From the NCBI RefSeq assembly GCF_010389155.1, contig NC_057769.1, positions 30,628,735 through 30,692,734 on the forward strand: a stretch of 64,000 bases of DNA. The letters are read 5' to 3'. Numbering within the stretch: the first letter of the stretch is position 1; each line of letters starts with the position of its first letter. The position numbers and the translations under genes were made by a program. The notes beneath the pieces were generated by a model. The model did no database searches, was not told the DNA's origin, and was given only the letters and a program-made list of their open reading frames with translations. Positions 25,096-38,059 of this stretch are shown here, one piece after another. The stretch comes from Erigeron canadensis. Taxonomy: Eukaryota > Streptophyta > Magnoliopsida > Asterales > Asteraceae.

Positions 25096-25103
25096 TATTT
25101 ATG
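25096..25103 (-). promoter_or_regulatory. TATA box of the PIP2 gene
   Basis: CATAAATA on the minus strand lies about 85 bases before the ATG, within the same 14-base string found at the 11.9-kb promoter. Confidence 0.5.
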
Positions 25104-25104
25104 G

Positions 25105-27412
25105 GTGTTAGTGAGAAAGAAAATAAATTAGCACAATGATTAACACTCCATTATTGATGGCTTGCTACTTTTTTTAGTGTTAAAAGGTAGTAATTACATT
25201 AATATTTTCCATCATATTTATCATTATTTTAAAAGAAAACCGTTATAATTATGGTTTGCGTTAAAAGTATTTGCCGCCCACAAATAACAAAAATCAAATG
25301 GTCATTTTCATGGACCCAAAAATTATGGCAACGGCTCTTTTCCAAATTCTTTTATTTTGTGTGCTACTTTGATTATTGGTCTTAAAAAAATAAGAGTTGA
25401 AATTTAAACCTAATTAAGTTGTCGAAAACCATATTCGTATTATTGTATTTCTAGCTTTTTTTTACGGGCTAATAATATTATTAGTAAATAGAGACACATA
25501 AATCTACAACATGTGGCAAAATGAAAGATGAATATTTATGAAAAGAAAAAAAAATAAAATCTTAACTTTTCTTTCTAAAAATTTGTCATTAATTTTGACA
25601 CATGGAACACTAAATAAGTCAATAGTTAAATCTACCATTTTAATCTTATGTATAATTTTTCACAAACCGTAACAACTAAATTCTTACTAAGAAGTATGAA
25701 TACCGTCCCCAAATGGTCATACTTGAAGAGTTAAAAGTTTTACCAACTAACAAATTAAACCAAAACGTTTATCACGTTTAACCTGAAAAAGTCGCATCTT
25801 TATCGCAAGAGAAGTCCAGAGGTTTATATGTATAAACTTACATGTTCAATCCGCCTCTGTAGACCGTCTAATTGATAAACGTAAATTTTATAGTAGAAGT
25901 TTTGAGCCACATTTAGTACATACGCACACCTAGATTCTCTTTATACGAAGACGATGTTTTATCTCATTCATTTGTTTGTATAATTATCATAGCATATAAA
26001 AGAACCTAATTTTTCTAATATGTGTTCCTAAAAATTTAGTTGATATTGAAAGGAATTTGGACCACACATAAAGAGCCAAAAACGAAGCCCTTATGGTGTC
26101 ATAAAGCACATGGATGAATTTATGGACATCTATAAAAAATTTTCTATGAATGATCGATCACAATTACAAAATATTTGGTTTCAGACTTTCTTATTTTAGT
26201 CATTTTCATCTGAATATATATTAAACATACGGTTAAAAAATGTCCTCTGGTCTAGATAAATTACTCAAAACGTAAGTATTTATTGAATTTGGTATTCAGT
26301 TAGAAGTATACATCAATAGATTGATGTATTTATTAGAAGAAGATTTTATTTGTTGTGGTTTTCTTTCATTTGTGAATTTGGTATGGAGACTTGAAGAGGT
26401 ATTCATCCTTTCCTAGCAACCAAAAATTGTGGCACTCACTCTTTGCATACATATATCGTTGATGAAACAATCGTTTTGCTTTTGGATAGAAATATGAAAG
26501 CAATTTTTAAATAAAGATATTACTGTCTACGTCTTATTTTCGTTATGAATGGTGATATTTGTACCACTTCTTTTAACTAATATATCACGTTCATGTATTA
26601 TTGACGTATATACTCAGTTATAAAATTTATGTATTTCATATATTAATTAAAAATAATGATACTAATATCAGTTTTTTTCCATTATGTCTCATCTTTGACG
26701 GAATTAGATATTGTCTCCAACTTCGCTTCGCCCAATGACCCTCACTTAAGCTTTATGTTAATATATAATGGGAGATGATTCTCTCAAGTTACCTTAACAT
26801 GACTAATCTTGACCCTTGATTTTTATTCAAAGGTCAATATTTCCCTAACTTAACTCAAGTTGGAAAAATAACTTGAAGGAATCCCCTCCCGTATATAATA
26901 TATGTAACAAAGGACGGTACATATTCTAAAAAGTTAATTTTTACAAAAATATAAAAGATATGCATCTAATCCTCAACAAAATCTCACATTCTCACGATTA
27001 TTCCAGAGGTATTTGTCCTTTTCATTTTCTTTTTTTCTTTCCAGGACAAGCCAACAAAGTCAAATATGGATCAACTCGTTTGAAGTGCTTCAGTATATGT
27101 TCAATTACATACAAAGTATATTTGACAAACCATCTTAACTAGCATAACCTTTAAAAAATATTTCTATTTATTAAAAATTGGTCATGATACTATTACACTT
27201 TACACAATCAATAAAAACTTATCTTTACCATTTTTATTTATTATTTTTTTTAAAAAAAAGCTCAATTTTACCATTAATAAAGCTTCCCGATGAGTAGCCA
27301 TGTAGAATTTAGAAATGAGCAATAGTTTTTTGACAACTCAAAATAAAATAGAGTGACAATAAATAATAAACGAAGTGGGTACTAAATAATTGTGTATCGT
27401 CTGTCTTTTTTT
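25105..27412. other. Intergenic DNA upstream of PIP2
   Basis: Likely PIP2 promoter region followed by AT-rich intergenic DNA. No coding segment, delimited transposon or RNA gene was seen. Confidence 0.4.
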
Positions 27413-27423
27413 CTTGTTTTCTT

Positions 27424-27759
27424 GTTTTTCTTTTTTTTAAGGTGAATTTCGCTGAAAACTTCGTGTTGCGATTCGACAACGAAAGGTCTAGCATACGTTG
27501 TCTTAACCAGATCCGCGCTAGAGAGCTTACTCAAAGTATAAATGCCTATTTCAAATACCCGATGGGGGAAAACCCCCTACTAATCCGTCCGAAGGCACGA
27601 CGATTAATAGGAATAAACCCTGCCCCTTCAGATTTGAACTTGGGTAAACTCAAGTCAAGCCCTCGTAAAGGGACTTCCTTATGTACTCCCCAAGGCTTGA
27701 ACACAAGACCTCATGTATGAGGAATGGTATTTCAATCATCGAGCTAATGCTCAAGGATA
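27424..27759 (-). mobile_element. SINE family copy A, about 336 bp, minus orientation
   Basis: Read on the minus strand it has an A box (TTAGCTCGATGATTG, about 27731-27747) and a B box (TGTTCAAGCC, about 27694-27704) 35-40 bases later. The body includes the complement of ACGACGATTAATAGG, and an A-rich tail lies at the left (27421-27440). CTTGTTTTCTT occurs on both sides (27413-27423 and 27760-27770), a candidate target duplication. It is the reverse complement of most of 45460-45769. The frame at 27442-27720 is inside it and not a gene. Confidence 0.65.
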
Positions 27760-28489
27760 CTTGTTTTCTTCTTTATCTTCTTGATACTTCTAGCTTTCTT
27801 ATATATATTCAAGTATTTATATTAAAAAAAAAATTGTCGAATTACATATTCGAGCAAATTCCTATCACACTATTCACTAATGCTCCACTAATGATTGGAG
27901 CAGTTCATTAATTATATGTTTTAACAGGTGGAATTATCTGGTAGACATACCCAACTCAAATATGATGTCTACATAATTAAGATAAGTTATCTTAACCCAT
28001 CGTGATTATTTATTAAGCCTTTTATTAATTAGTTTACTAAATTTAATATAAAAAGTGATTCAAGACGATTTTTTGATGCTAACTCATCATTGACATTTCG
28101 GATAATTATGATACATTGGTTTCCATGTACAGTTAACAGTATATATATAAAAGAAAATAAGATTTTAGTTAAAATGATTTTAGCTCTTGTGCACTTTTTA
28201 AGTATTACAGTGTGATCACGAAACAACTAAGATAAACAAAAATTTACTACTTTAAATACACTTATCATAAAACTTAAGGATAAACTTTTGAAATGAAAGC
28301 TATAACTTTTTTATTCATATTAAATAGTGATATTTAACATTTTTCAAATAAAAAATATGTTCAAAACTAGCAACTTAGGGAAATATAGATGATATTAATT
28401 ACAAGAAACAATAACTCTTTTTTTATCATGTCTTTTTAATCATAATTTATTTCTTTACTTTAAAAGTCCCAACTAAAGTTAATTTTATT

Positions 28490-28560
28490 GTACCGCTGTT
28501 AGAGGCGAAGTCAGGACTTAACGTTAAGAGGGTTCAACCGTATTTTGTTTCTGGTTGTTG
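28490..28560. repeat. Dispersed repeat end (GAGGCGAAGTCAGGA type)
   Basis: GAGGCGAAGTCAGGACTTAA followed by a GGGTTCAA motif resembles a transposon terminal sequence common in plant genomes. No partner end was found. Confidence 0.25.
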
Positions 28561-29137
28561 TATACAATATAATATAAAAGAGATAACCATTTAATAACAT
28601 GTTAGTAAAATACTTGTAGAGTTTTATTGCAATGATTTACTTTTATGGGTCCAATGTAAAGTTTTATTTGCACTGTTATGGCTAGAAATCAAACATTTAT
28701 AGATTGGGGGTGAGTCGATTTAAAAATACATTTAACTAGTCAACTATGAGTTAGTCTTGCAATAGAAAGCATAGATGGTTGACGGAGACTAAGCACTCAC
28801 CAGTCCCCTTACTCACTCCGCCCTGACCGTTGTAATAATATTGTCTTTCAAGTAGGCTTGCTTATGCGACTGACTGAAAATTGGCTGAGATATCGATTGC
28901 AATTTCTATAGTTTATCATGATTTAAATGATGTCTATATATGACACATATATATATTATATTCTATGGGTCATAATAAAACCTAATAGTATATGCATATT
29001 TTGTTTAGTCTTTGTCGTAGGCGCTATGCCAAATTGCCAACGCAATAGCACCGACCAGGGGATTATTAAAAGGAAACCGCCCGGCTCCTTTGGGCCACAA
29101 CTTTTGGAAAATTACCATATTTAACAATTGGGTTTCG

Positions 29138-29255
29138 TTAATAACTGCTTTTAGGGTTATTGCTATATATTAATTTTGTTGCATTAAAATTTATACTTTA
29201 TTATGTAAAAATTCAGAGAATAATTTTTGATATATAAAATACGCATGTCATAAGT
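29138..29255 (+). repeat. Degenerate copy of the 59-kb MITE
   Basis: The core GCATTAAAATTTATACTTT and about 100 surrounding bases match 59040-59155. The palindromic ends are decayed to CTTTTAGGGTT here. Confidence 0.45.
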
Positions 29256-29763
29256 AACTTTATTTATATTTGATCAATGTTACATGATATCTCGTCAATT
29301 CGTAAATATGTAAACAATATAGATTTTTCTATTCATGTTAGATTTTTGTTCCAAATAGGCAAATACACAGAATCTAATCTATCGAGGTATTTTTGTGACT
29401 ATTTCTGATCTTTTTCTAACGACTCTCAAAATGTACCATACTATATCCGATGGTGATTAGCAATAATAAACGACTGATCAAATGTAACGAGCTTTAATTA
29501 GATGTACTTAATACTCCGTATATAAATGTGTTAAATATAACATTTGGACCTAGTTTAGATAATACTAATGTTCAAAAAAAAGATAATATTAGAAAATTAC
29601 GCCCTTAAAATCATTTTGATTATTTGTGGCTCAAATTTTTTATAAGTTTTGTTATACAGGGGTACTTGTTTATGTTATTGATTAAATATATGTTTGTGGT
29701 CCAGTGTTATTTTATTATAGATGCTTAGCTAATAATCCACCCTTATCTCTTTTGAGTTGATAA

Positions 29764-29905
29764 ACACAACAACAACATGACTCAATCCCTGCGCGGGGTA
29801 TAAGGAGATAAACTGTAGACAGTCTTACCTCTACACAAAGGTAGATGGACTGCTTTCATAGGGACCTCCGGCCACAAAGAAGTGCAAGACAACAAATGAA
29901 AAATA
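29764..29905 (-). mobile_element. TS-type SINE, 5'-truncated, minus orientation
   Basis: On the minus strand it runs from GTGGCCGGAGGTCCCTATGA through CTACCTTTGTGTAGAGGTAAG and ends in GTTGTTGTTGT. The GGTAAGxCTG segment and the (TTG)n tail are the hallmarks of the TS/SolS SINE group. No A/B boxes are found beyond 29905, so the tRNA head is missing. Similar sequence at about 29745-29763 and 29982-30000 (17 of 19 bases) may be a decayed target duplication. Confidence 0.6.
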
Positions 29906-29999
29906 TTTAGAAAATCATACATGTCTGTCGAGTAGCAATGTTATTATTATCCTGCCGAGTAGCAATGTTTAGAAAATCTTACCTCTTTTAAGTTGATAA

Positions 30000-32900
30000 A
30001 GAAAATAAAATATTGGGTTTGATAAGTACTGCTAACTTTAGCATGAATTGCCATCTAATGGCCATGGTAGCAATGTTATTATTATATGATATATATAATG
30101 ATGAAGTTTAATGACGATTTTAATTTCCAGTAGACTGTCGAACGTTTAATAGATTTTGTATTTCTTTGTCTGACTTTCGTTTTTGACCTCACGTTCAAAC
30201 CGAATAGTTCTTAGCCTGACTTTCCTATTTTCACTTGGAAGGTTTGTAACTATAAGGAGGTTAATCTAGCCTAACGGCATCACTCTTGCACAAAAATATA
30301 GATGCTGATGATTTTAGGTATTTTCTACCAAGTTTGCCCTTTTGAGTCGAAAAATAAACACAGTTATCAAAAACAGTTCTCCTATCATCATACCGTCAAG
30401 TACTATTTAGTGAATTTGTAATGTCATAGATAAAATTTAAGACCTCTCATATACCACATGTAAAAACCATTCAAACTCGGTGGTTGACGGATCCGGGTGT
30501 CCTTGACCCTTATCGTCCCCAAATACCAAAATTCTTGTAGTGTATATCGCTCAACATTTGAATTTTTCTTAAAACTTTAAAATGTTTGATAAACTATTTA
30601 AACACTAAGCATCGCACGCGTAATAATTCTAGTTGAATATGTATGTATGCATGCATATACGACCAAATATATTTTTACAAAATTATAAGGAAAAAAAAAA
30701 CATAGCAAGCACCTTTACAAATGTAAACGAATTAACAAGACATATATTCATCTTGGTTTGTTGAAATGGCTCCCAACATTAGTGAAAAACTTATAAATAG
30801 CTATTAAAAAAAAACAAATAAGTTTATATGTATACAGACATAAAACTATACTAAATAAAAAGTAGTATTAATTTGTAGTATTTTTTTTGAGATAAATTCT
30901 GATTATTGGCAGGTCACTAATTAACCCGATTATCTCCACACCAAGAATAAGAAACTCACCATAGATAAGAGAAGACAATTTAATTCGGTTATTGAAGTTG
31001 AACCTGCGACCTTTCTCAAGTTATTGAAGTTGAAAAATTGTACAACCATCCAATTGCGTAAAGTAATTAGCGAAAATTATGTCCATAATCGTCTTTATAT
31101 ATAATTTTATCTTTAATTCGGTTTTTACAACTAACTTAAGCGTACAAGGGAACAAAAAAATGAAGCAACTAACATGGCCCAATAAACAATATATGAGGCC
31201 CATACATATTAGAACTTTTTTTTTACATGGACTTACATAAAAAAAAAAAAATCTCTATGTATATGTGGACCGTCAGACCTTTTGTCCATGCGACTTATTA
31301 ATCATAAAAGAATTTGGTTGACAACAAACTTAGTTCACTAACAGCAACCGAAGCAGCCATAACGTACGTTCATAGATTTCAAAGCATGACTTAGAAGTGA
31401 GAAACGTGAATTCGTAAATATTACGAGTACTAATTTATGACTTTAATGAACTATTTACTTTATTGACCATGCTAAGTGCATGTTTGTAACTTGTAAGTGT
31501 TCTAATAACACTTAAAGACCGTAACCATCAAAACCTTACAAAACAAATCAAAAATAATAAGAAAACACCTTAGAAACAAATGTTAATTAGTTTAATATGG
31601 TTAGGAGACTGATTAACACATGCATTCATGGTGGACGAACGGCTATCAAATCATTTTAATACATTATTTTATATCATTGGTGGAGATATGGATGTCTATA
31701 TATCAACAACCTTCTTATGATAAAATTGAATATCGTTGTTATTATAAATCATGGAATAAAGGTGCATCTTAGGTCAGCTTTCACAAAGACTCAACATTCC
31801 TCCCGAAAAGTGCAAGTACATCAATGTAGTCATATTAGCATACTGCTGGACAATATGGAAAGTCAGACTTAAGTGTATTTTCTCCAACAATACCCCATCC
31901 CTTCGCTTTGCTTTCAAGGAGACCAAATATGTTAGCTTTCTATGGTTAAAAAACATATCCCATAGTTCCCATGTCGATTGGTGTGATTGGTATCGCTTCA
32001 ATTTTTAGACTTTCCGGTGTACCCGTGATTGTTTCTTCTAGCTTCTCGCAGTTTACCTTTATTAATTATATTGATTGTTCAAGAAAAGGTTAGAGGTTTT
32101 ATTGTGTAATGGACTAAGGGTCATCGTATCATGACACATTTTACTCAAAACTCGATATAAAGCTTTACCTGGAAAATTGAGCACAAATAATATTACATTC
32201 CTTTCCCTTTTAACTTTTTTTTCATATATATTGGACATTGTGAATTTAGCTATGACAAAAGCACAGATGGTTTTTTATACGTGTATTGTCTGGAATAACA
32301 ACTTACTTTTCAGTTATCTCTTTTAAGTTATTGTACAGTTTTACACCCTTTAAGGCAATTAAAGCTTACAAACTTGATTTATTTTCACCATTCGGCAACT
32401 AGATGACTTGCTGGACAAGTCGCAATCTAACAATACGTGCCACTTCTCTTTATTGGTTTCTTATTAATTTTTGTGTAGGAGGATCAATGGAAACATATAT
32501 TCCCAGTTGGGACATAGGTATATATGTGCCACTCTTCATATTTATTGTCATACTTCCAACATTTTGAGTAAGATAGTCCCTTTTTGACCAATGCTAGATG
32601 GGCTTTGACTAAAACCCGTTTTGGCACATTATCCAACCTGTCCATCTTGTCACCTCTTGTGCTACGACATAGATTACCATCGGATGCTAAAACTTCTACC
32701 TATACTTTCAATTAATGGCACACGCTTTAACGCTTAACATCTACGAATGTGTTTATTTGTCAAATGCTCAAATAACCATAACTCAAAACATTCTTGCAAA
32801 GTTGCAATTGCCCTCTTGCTGACTAAATTTAGTTCTATATCCCTTATGTATGTCTTATGTAGTGCTGAACAGATTGCATCGCTATTTCCACCATCTGATA

Positions 32901-33950
32901 AGATTGGAATTGAAGATGTACAAAGGATAGGAGAAATTGTTGACATGAAGCAGATGAAAGTGGGTTGGCTTAGGAAAACGGTGGTGATATTTATTGGAGA
33001 ACCATATTTTATCGGCTTTGACTAAAACTTCAAATCTTTCTACTGAGTTGTGTCCAAGGAAGCTATGTACCTTAACTAAATGTACTTTGTTTGCATGAGG
33101 CACTCGTTGAAAGAAAAACAAAAACAACTTGAATGTGAAAGAGGAATATTTCAGTTTTGACTATAGTTTTGTAAACTGTAATGTGCCTCATACTCTTTCG
33201 TGCTTTCCCCAAATCTTATTACCCGAATACACATTTATTTTGAGCAAAGATGAGTCAGATAATTGGGCATTGAGGACTTGGTTTGCTTTATTGGTTAATC
33301 TTGTTCTGATTTTGACTCAAGGCAAGTTTAAAACATCTGAAGTTGGTCTGAATTTATTTGAAAACTGCAAACCATGTAAGTATACATACTGAATGATTTA
33401 GTACCCTTAAATATCCAACGAAAACTGATAATTAGCAGCAATGTAATATAGCGATATTAGTCAAGTTAGGCCTATTTGTGTATCACTGGATTGACGTATT
33501 TGGACCTATTATTAAAGAGAAGACTAAACATCATGTCTAGTCTTTTTTTCAATATATAAAATTCTGAATTTTAGTTGATGCATTGCAATCTTGCTCCTTG
33601 ACCAGCCTAAAATCCTAAATACACTTGGATTAAGAGACTGATATTTGAATTTTCTAGTGCCGATTTTGGGCATGGACTAGGTACATCAAAAGTAGCTTCA
33701 TATGGGATACGTTTTGTGCTTCTTTAAGTGGTTTAGTGCCACCAACGGCCTAACTGATAGATACGTTTGTGCACAGAAAAATTTCCATTGTTGCATGTAC
33801 TATGTTTTTATTACTTTATTAAAAGATGATAATATCAATAGGCCTCATTTTACTACTTTTTAGAGCATGTAAATTGGCTATGAAAAACTGCTAGAGCTCG
33901 CACAGACAAAATAGTTCAAAAGGCGACCTTACTTATAGTACATGGTCGGC
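30000..33950. other. Intergenic DNA with unassigned open frames
   Basis: This is AT-rich with no clear gene. Short frames at 32734-33127 on both strands and 33129-33392 (+) have non-repetitive amino acid content but no motif I recognise and no supporting splice or initiation context. They may be decayed transposon or gene relics. Confidence 0.3.
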
Positions 33951-34590
33951 TACTATCTAATAAGAAACGAAATAAAGGAGTAACTACTACAACATAAGCG
34001 TGAACTATTATACTAGTAGGAAATAACATCTATAAGTGCAGTTTTTGATCATTTAGGCACTAAAATAAAGTGCAGATATCATGAGAGACAGTATAAAACC
34101 AATTCTACAAAATTATCAATAAGTAACATTCCTTAGACACATCTATACTAGTCGTAACTCGTAGTATCTGTACTAATAAGAAATGAAATAACGGAGTAAC
34201 AACATAAGCTCGTACTAATTATACTAATAGGAAACAAAATAAAGGGTAACATCTATAAGTGCAGTATTTGATCATTTAGGCACTAAAATGAAGTGCAGAT
34301 ATCATGACTCATGAGACAGTAAAAGTCAATTCTACAAAATTATCAATAACATTCCTTTGACATATCTATACTAGTCGTACTATCTGTACTAATAAGAAAC
34401 GAAATAAAGGAGTAACATAAGCTCGTACTAATTATTCTAAAAAGAAGCAAAATAAAGGAGTAACTATAAGTGTAGTATTTGATCATTTAGGCACTAAAAT
34501 GAAGTGCAGATATCATGAGAGGCAGTAAAAAATCGATTCTACAAAATTATCAATAACATTCCTTGACATATCTATATCTGTCTATAACTA
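33950..34590. repeat. Tandem array, about 220-bp unit, nearly three copies
   Basis: The segment TTTGATCATTTAGGCACTAA recurs at about 34045, 34268 and 34479, with the surrounding unit (AATAAGAAACGAAATAAAGG to CAAAATTATCAATAACATTC) repeated each time. Periods are about 223 and 211 bases because of small indels. It lies about 1.8 kb downstream of RPL12. Copies differ at several per cent of positions, so it is not very recent. Confidence 0.8.
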
Positions 34591-35416
34591 ATCAAATACA
34601 TTTCTGTAATCAAAACCCAGGTTATGCAGTATGACTAAACTAGGCATATTTCTAGCATAGTACATAGTTTCAAGTTCTTTGTTGGCATAAAAGGCTAGAA
34701 CCACACACTATAAACTATAAAGATATAAAAAAGATGCTTAATCATGCACATGGTAGCTTAAAAATGACCTTATTAGTGATTACACATGCTCTCAAGTACA
34801 ATGCATACATAATTACATAGCCAGACACTTGACTTCACCAACGCAGATTCTAAGCCCAAAAACTGAACATTATTACCGGCATTGGAATAGAGAAATATAT
34901 CATACAGGCTCTAACCAAGAAAATATATACAACCATAATCACACTTGCATGTAGCAGCAGTTTTAAAAAAGGTATCATCTTTATTCAAGTAAGCTAATGT
35001 CACTAACCTCACTGTAGGTTGATATGGAGAATTGCAGCAAACTACCACTAAATGCAGACATATAAAACACTAGTCAATTGAACATATATACCTGATTTTC
35101 AATATGCAGAATTGCAAATGAAATTTCTGCAAAAACCAATCCAAATTTCAATGCACTAAGATTTGTTTATGTTGTTGGCACAAACGAACCATAACAGACT
35201 AAATGTTTGCCAGGTAACATTTAACAATATAACATTGAGCTATAAATTATTGAAAAGAACACTGAGTAGCTATACTTGCTACACATAATTGCATAGTGAT
35301 CACAGGTCTTCAAAAAGGTAATGTAACACCGGGTGTAACACACAGCAGAAAACAATCAATACGACAACATACACAGTAGAATCTTCGGTATTCAATCAAA
35401 AAAAGCACCAACAGTC

Positions 35417-36055
35417 CAACACATTATTCAACAAAAACATGTCACTAATATCACCCTAACACGCACTATTCACCGATTCCAACATTCTATAACATTATTC
35501 TACTAACAAAAACATATGAGCTTAGAGCACATTCCTCACTAACAGACTAATATTTTCACAAAGTTAAGCATTGAAGGAAAATGTCACGAAATCAAGACTA
35601 ATGAAAGTAAAACACCCTTCCAAGTCTTCCGTAACCTCAAAATCCCAAAATACTAAATCACAAAGCCAAAAATTAAAAACACTAACATAACTTCTCAATT
35701 GATATACCAAAAAACATAGGTCTCAAATGATATACCAACACATTATCTCACCAAAAGAATGTCACTACTATCACACTAACACACACTATTCAGTATTTCA
35801 CCTATATCAATATTCTATACCACATTATTCAACTACCTAAAACAGATGAACTTAGAGCATATTCCACGCTAACAGTCTAAGATTATCACAAAGTTCAAAC
35901 ATTCAAGTAAAATGTCACGAAATTAGGACTAATGAAAGTAAACCACCCTTCCAAGTCTTCCATAACTTCAAAATCCTAAAATATTAAATCACAAAACCAT
36001 AAAATTTAAAACTATCATAAACTCTCAATTGAATATACCAAAAAACATAGGTCAC
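35417..36055. repeat. Tandem duplication, about 319-bp unit, two copies
   Basis: CAACACATTATTCAAC... at 35417 recurs at 35736, and the match continues to the shared AATATACCAAAAAACATAGG-like end. Copies differ moderately. It lies 300 bases beyond the RPL12 stop, so part may be transcribed as read-through or alternative 3' UTR. Confidence 0.8.
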
Positions 36056-36349
36056 AAGTTTGATTCAAACCCTATGCAAATAACTTATTTATCAGCCTAA
36101 GCCTATCAAACAAAATTAACCCAAAACCTAAAAACTGCTATATGCAACAAAAACTATAAATTTACCACACATTATTCACACAAAAAATATCAAAATATCA
36201 CCAACATCATCCTAATATAATAAAAACCATACTTCCATGACCTCAAAATCTCTCAAAATAAGTACCAACACAGCATGACATAAATCCAACATTAAAAATA
36301 AAAAGACACTAACTTAAGTTCTTTTTCAAAAGCATCATAAAAACCATAA

Positions 36350-36850
36350 CTAATCCAAAGGAACTTCAACATCACCATTAGCAATCTCTTCTTGCAAATC
36401 TTTAGGATCTTTTCCATCAACGGTACATCCAACACTAACACATGTTCCCAAAATCTCCTTAACTGTCCCTGCAAGTTCCTTAGCCATAGATCTTGGTCTC
36501 ATCACTTTAGCTATCTCAATGACGTCATCAAAGCTAATATTCCCAGAATGCTTAATATTCTTCACTTTTTTTCTATCTCTTTCTGGCTCTTTCAATGCTT
36601 TGATAACCAAAGCTGCTGCTGATGGCACGACAGAAACTTTTGCTTGTCGGTTTTGGACTGTTAGTTTGACTGTGACACGTAAGCCTTTCCAGTCTTTAGC
36701 GGTTTCTTTTGCAATGTCTTCACCGATTTTCTTTGGAGAGAGACCCAATGGACCGATTTTGGGAGCTAGAGAACTTGCGGCGCCAACTTCTCCGCCGGTG
36801 ACACGGACGTAGACGTCGACGACCTGAGATGGGTCGAACTTTGGAGGCAT
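36350..36850 (-). CDS. RPL12: 60S ribosomal protein L12 (uL11), 166 aa, intronless
   Basis: The frame encodes the full eukaryotic uL11: [20 protein letters not shown] start, the N-terminal stalk-base segment [20 protein letters not shown] (residues 29-48), the RNA-binding C-terminal domain with [17 protein letters not shown], and the Gly-Cys-rich [14 protein letters not shown] close to the end. It binds the GTPase-associated centre of 28S rRNA at the base of the P-stalk. At 166 residues it has the normal length, and plant RPL12 genes are typically intronless. The start has an excellent context (GCCGCCGCC before ATG). Its promoter carries a telo-box and site II motifs typical of ribosomal protein genes. 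Nothing suggests a retropseudogene: there is no poly(A) tract and there is a proper promoter. Confidence 0.97.
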   Translation of the reverse strand: MPPKFDPSQVVDVYVRVTGGEVGAASSLAPKIGPLGLSPKKIGEDIAKETAKDWKGLRVTVKLTVQNRQAKVSVVPSAAALVIKALKEPERDRKKVKNIKHSGNISFDDVIEIAKVMRPRSMAKELAGTVKEILGTCVSVGCTVDGKDPKDLQEEIANGDVEVPLD

Positions 36851-36913
36851 GGCGGCGGCTAGGATAGGGTTTCTGTGAAAGTGTGTTTTTGTGAGGAGAT
36901 GAAAATGAAAATG

Positions 36914-36994
36914 GGTTAGGGTTTTTTTTAAGTTCGTATTTATAATATTTGGTTGCTTTGGGCTTGTGATGGATTTGGGGTTAAATATGGGCTT
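36914..36994 (-). promoter_or_regulatory. RPL12 promoter: telo-box, TATA and site II elements
   Basis: On the minus strand AAACCCTAA lies at 36916-36924 and a TATA-like ATTATAAATAC at about 36937-36947. Two TGGGCT site II motifs lie at 36959-36964 and 36988-36993 (plus-strand reading). The telo-box/site II pair is the known signature of TCP-controlled, growth-linked ribosomal protein genes in plants. Confidence 0.65.
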
Positions 36995-37439
36995 TAATTA
37001 GGTGTAGTTTTTGCGGTCCAATAAATGATTTAGTTACACCCAAATTTAGAGAAGATGTTGTGTATCGAAGTATCGAACAACTAGGGGCGTTCATGGTTCA
37101 AGAACCAGACTGAAAACCGAAATGTTGCAATTTGTAAGACCAAGAACCGGACATGATGATACGGTTCGGTCCATGTTCGGGTATCATTCGGTTTTCGAGT
37201 TCACAAGTTTGGACTGAGACCGAGATTTTGACAATATTCACCATGATTTCTTGATCAGTGCATACAAACCAAATACCAATATTTAACAATTGTAAACTAG
37301 TAATATATATTTGTTATATTAATAGATATCTCGATCTATTAATCAATTAATCATGTACTGATGTACAAGTGAATATATATGCGATGTATCATATCGAATC
37401 TTTGGAGACAATCAGTCAATCATAAACTCATAATGTAAA

Positions 37440-37755
37440 CGAGCATGGTACCCGCGCAACGCGGCGGCGGTGGTGTAGAAGACGGTCTAGTGGTGGCGGT
37501 GATGGTACTGTTGGTAGTGGTGTAGGTTGATGTAATTGTGATAGTGAAAAGTTTTAGAAGATAAGGGTTTAAAGTGTTAAGTATTAAAATAAGGGTTTAT
37601 GGTGTAAATTAATTAATTAAGGGCAAAGTTGGCAATTTATAAAACACTTTCCATAGTGGGTTTTTATTAAGGGGCAATTTGGTAAATTCCCCTGTGACAT
37701 TTGAGTAACTATTTCTAAAAATGGAAAGGGTGATAATCTTTATATAGGAGTATAG
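37440..37755 (-). mobile_element. Small Helitron-like element nested in the hAT element
   Basis: On the minus strand it ends in a GC-rich hairpin (CCGCGTTGCGCGG) followed by GTACCATGCTCG and T. This is the same CTCG-type terminus as the elements at 2.4 and 54.6 kb. The presumed 5' end lies near CTCCTATATAAAG (about 37738-37750). The plus strand shows a GGCGGTGGTG-rich segment next to the hairpin. Confidence 0.5.
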
Positions 37756-37813
37756 GTATGTAATAGTTAATAGGAATATAGGATACTAATTAAGATATAA
37801 ATCAGCAGTTGCT

Positions 37814-38059
37814 CTATTGCCTTAATAGCGAGTGGACATCACTGTCTTGCAATGAAGTTTGGGCCTTGGGAGACCAAGGTTCGAATCCGAGCAAGCAAGG
37901 TTTTTCCCCAATTTAACGTCATGCCTTTTATAGCGGCTAAATTTGTGTGGTTTTCCCTCCCCTGTGGTCCCTGACTTCGTGGATCGGTCGCTAGTGACTG
38001 TCTTCCTAATTAGATGTAACGACTAGCTTTGCCATGACACGAACGTTAAAAAAAAAAAA
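37814..38059 (+). mobile_element. SINE with poly(A) tail and 13-bp target duplication
   Basis: ATCAGCAGTTGCT occurs at 37801-37813 and 38060-38072. Between them lie an A-box-like TAGCGAGTGG (37826-37835), a perfect B box GGTTCGAATCC (37879-37889), a body of about 160 bases and an A13 tail. It is the best-preserved retroposon in the window. Its 5' end begins immediately after the duplication. Confidence 0.85.

Noticed and set aside
32734..32946. Minus-strand frame with ELWLFEHL, considered as a plant mobile domain relic
   Set aside because: The similarity is a few residues only, and no other part of the domain was found.
34000..36060. CRISPR-like spaced repeats
   Set aside because: Units are 220-320 bp tandem repeats in a plant genome, with no short repeat-spacer alternation.
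36392..36812. Plus-strand frames opposite RPL12
   Set aside because: They are shadows of the well-supported minus-strand RPL12 coding sequence.
37879..37889. Possible tRNA gene from a perfect B box
   Set aside because: No cloverleaf can be drawn, and the segment has a poly(A) tail and target duplications, so it is a SINE.
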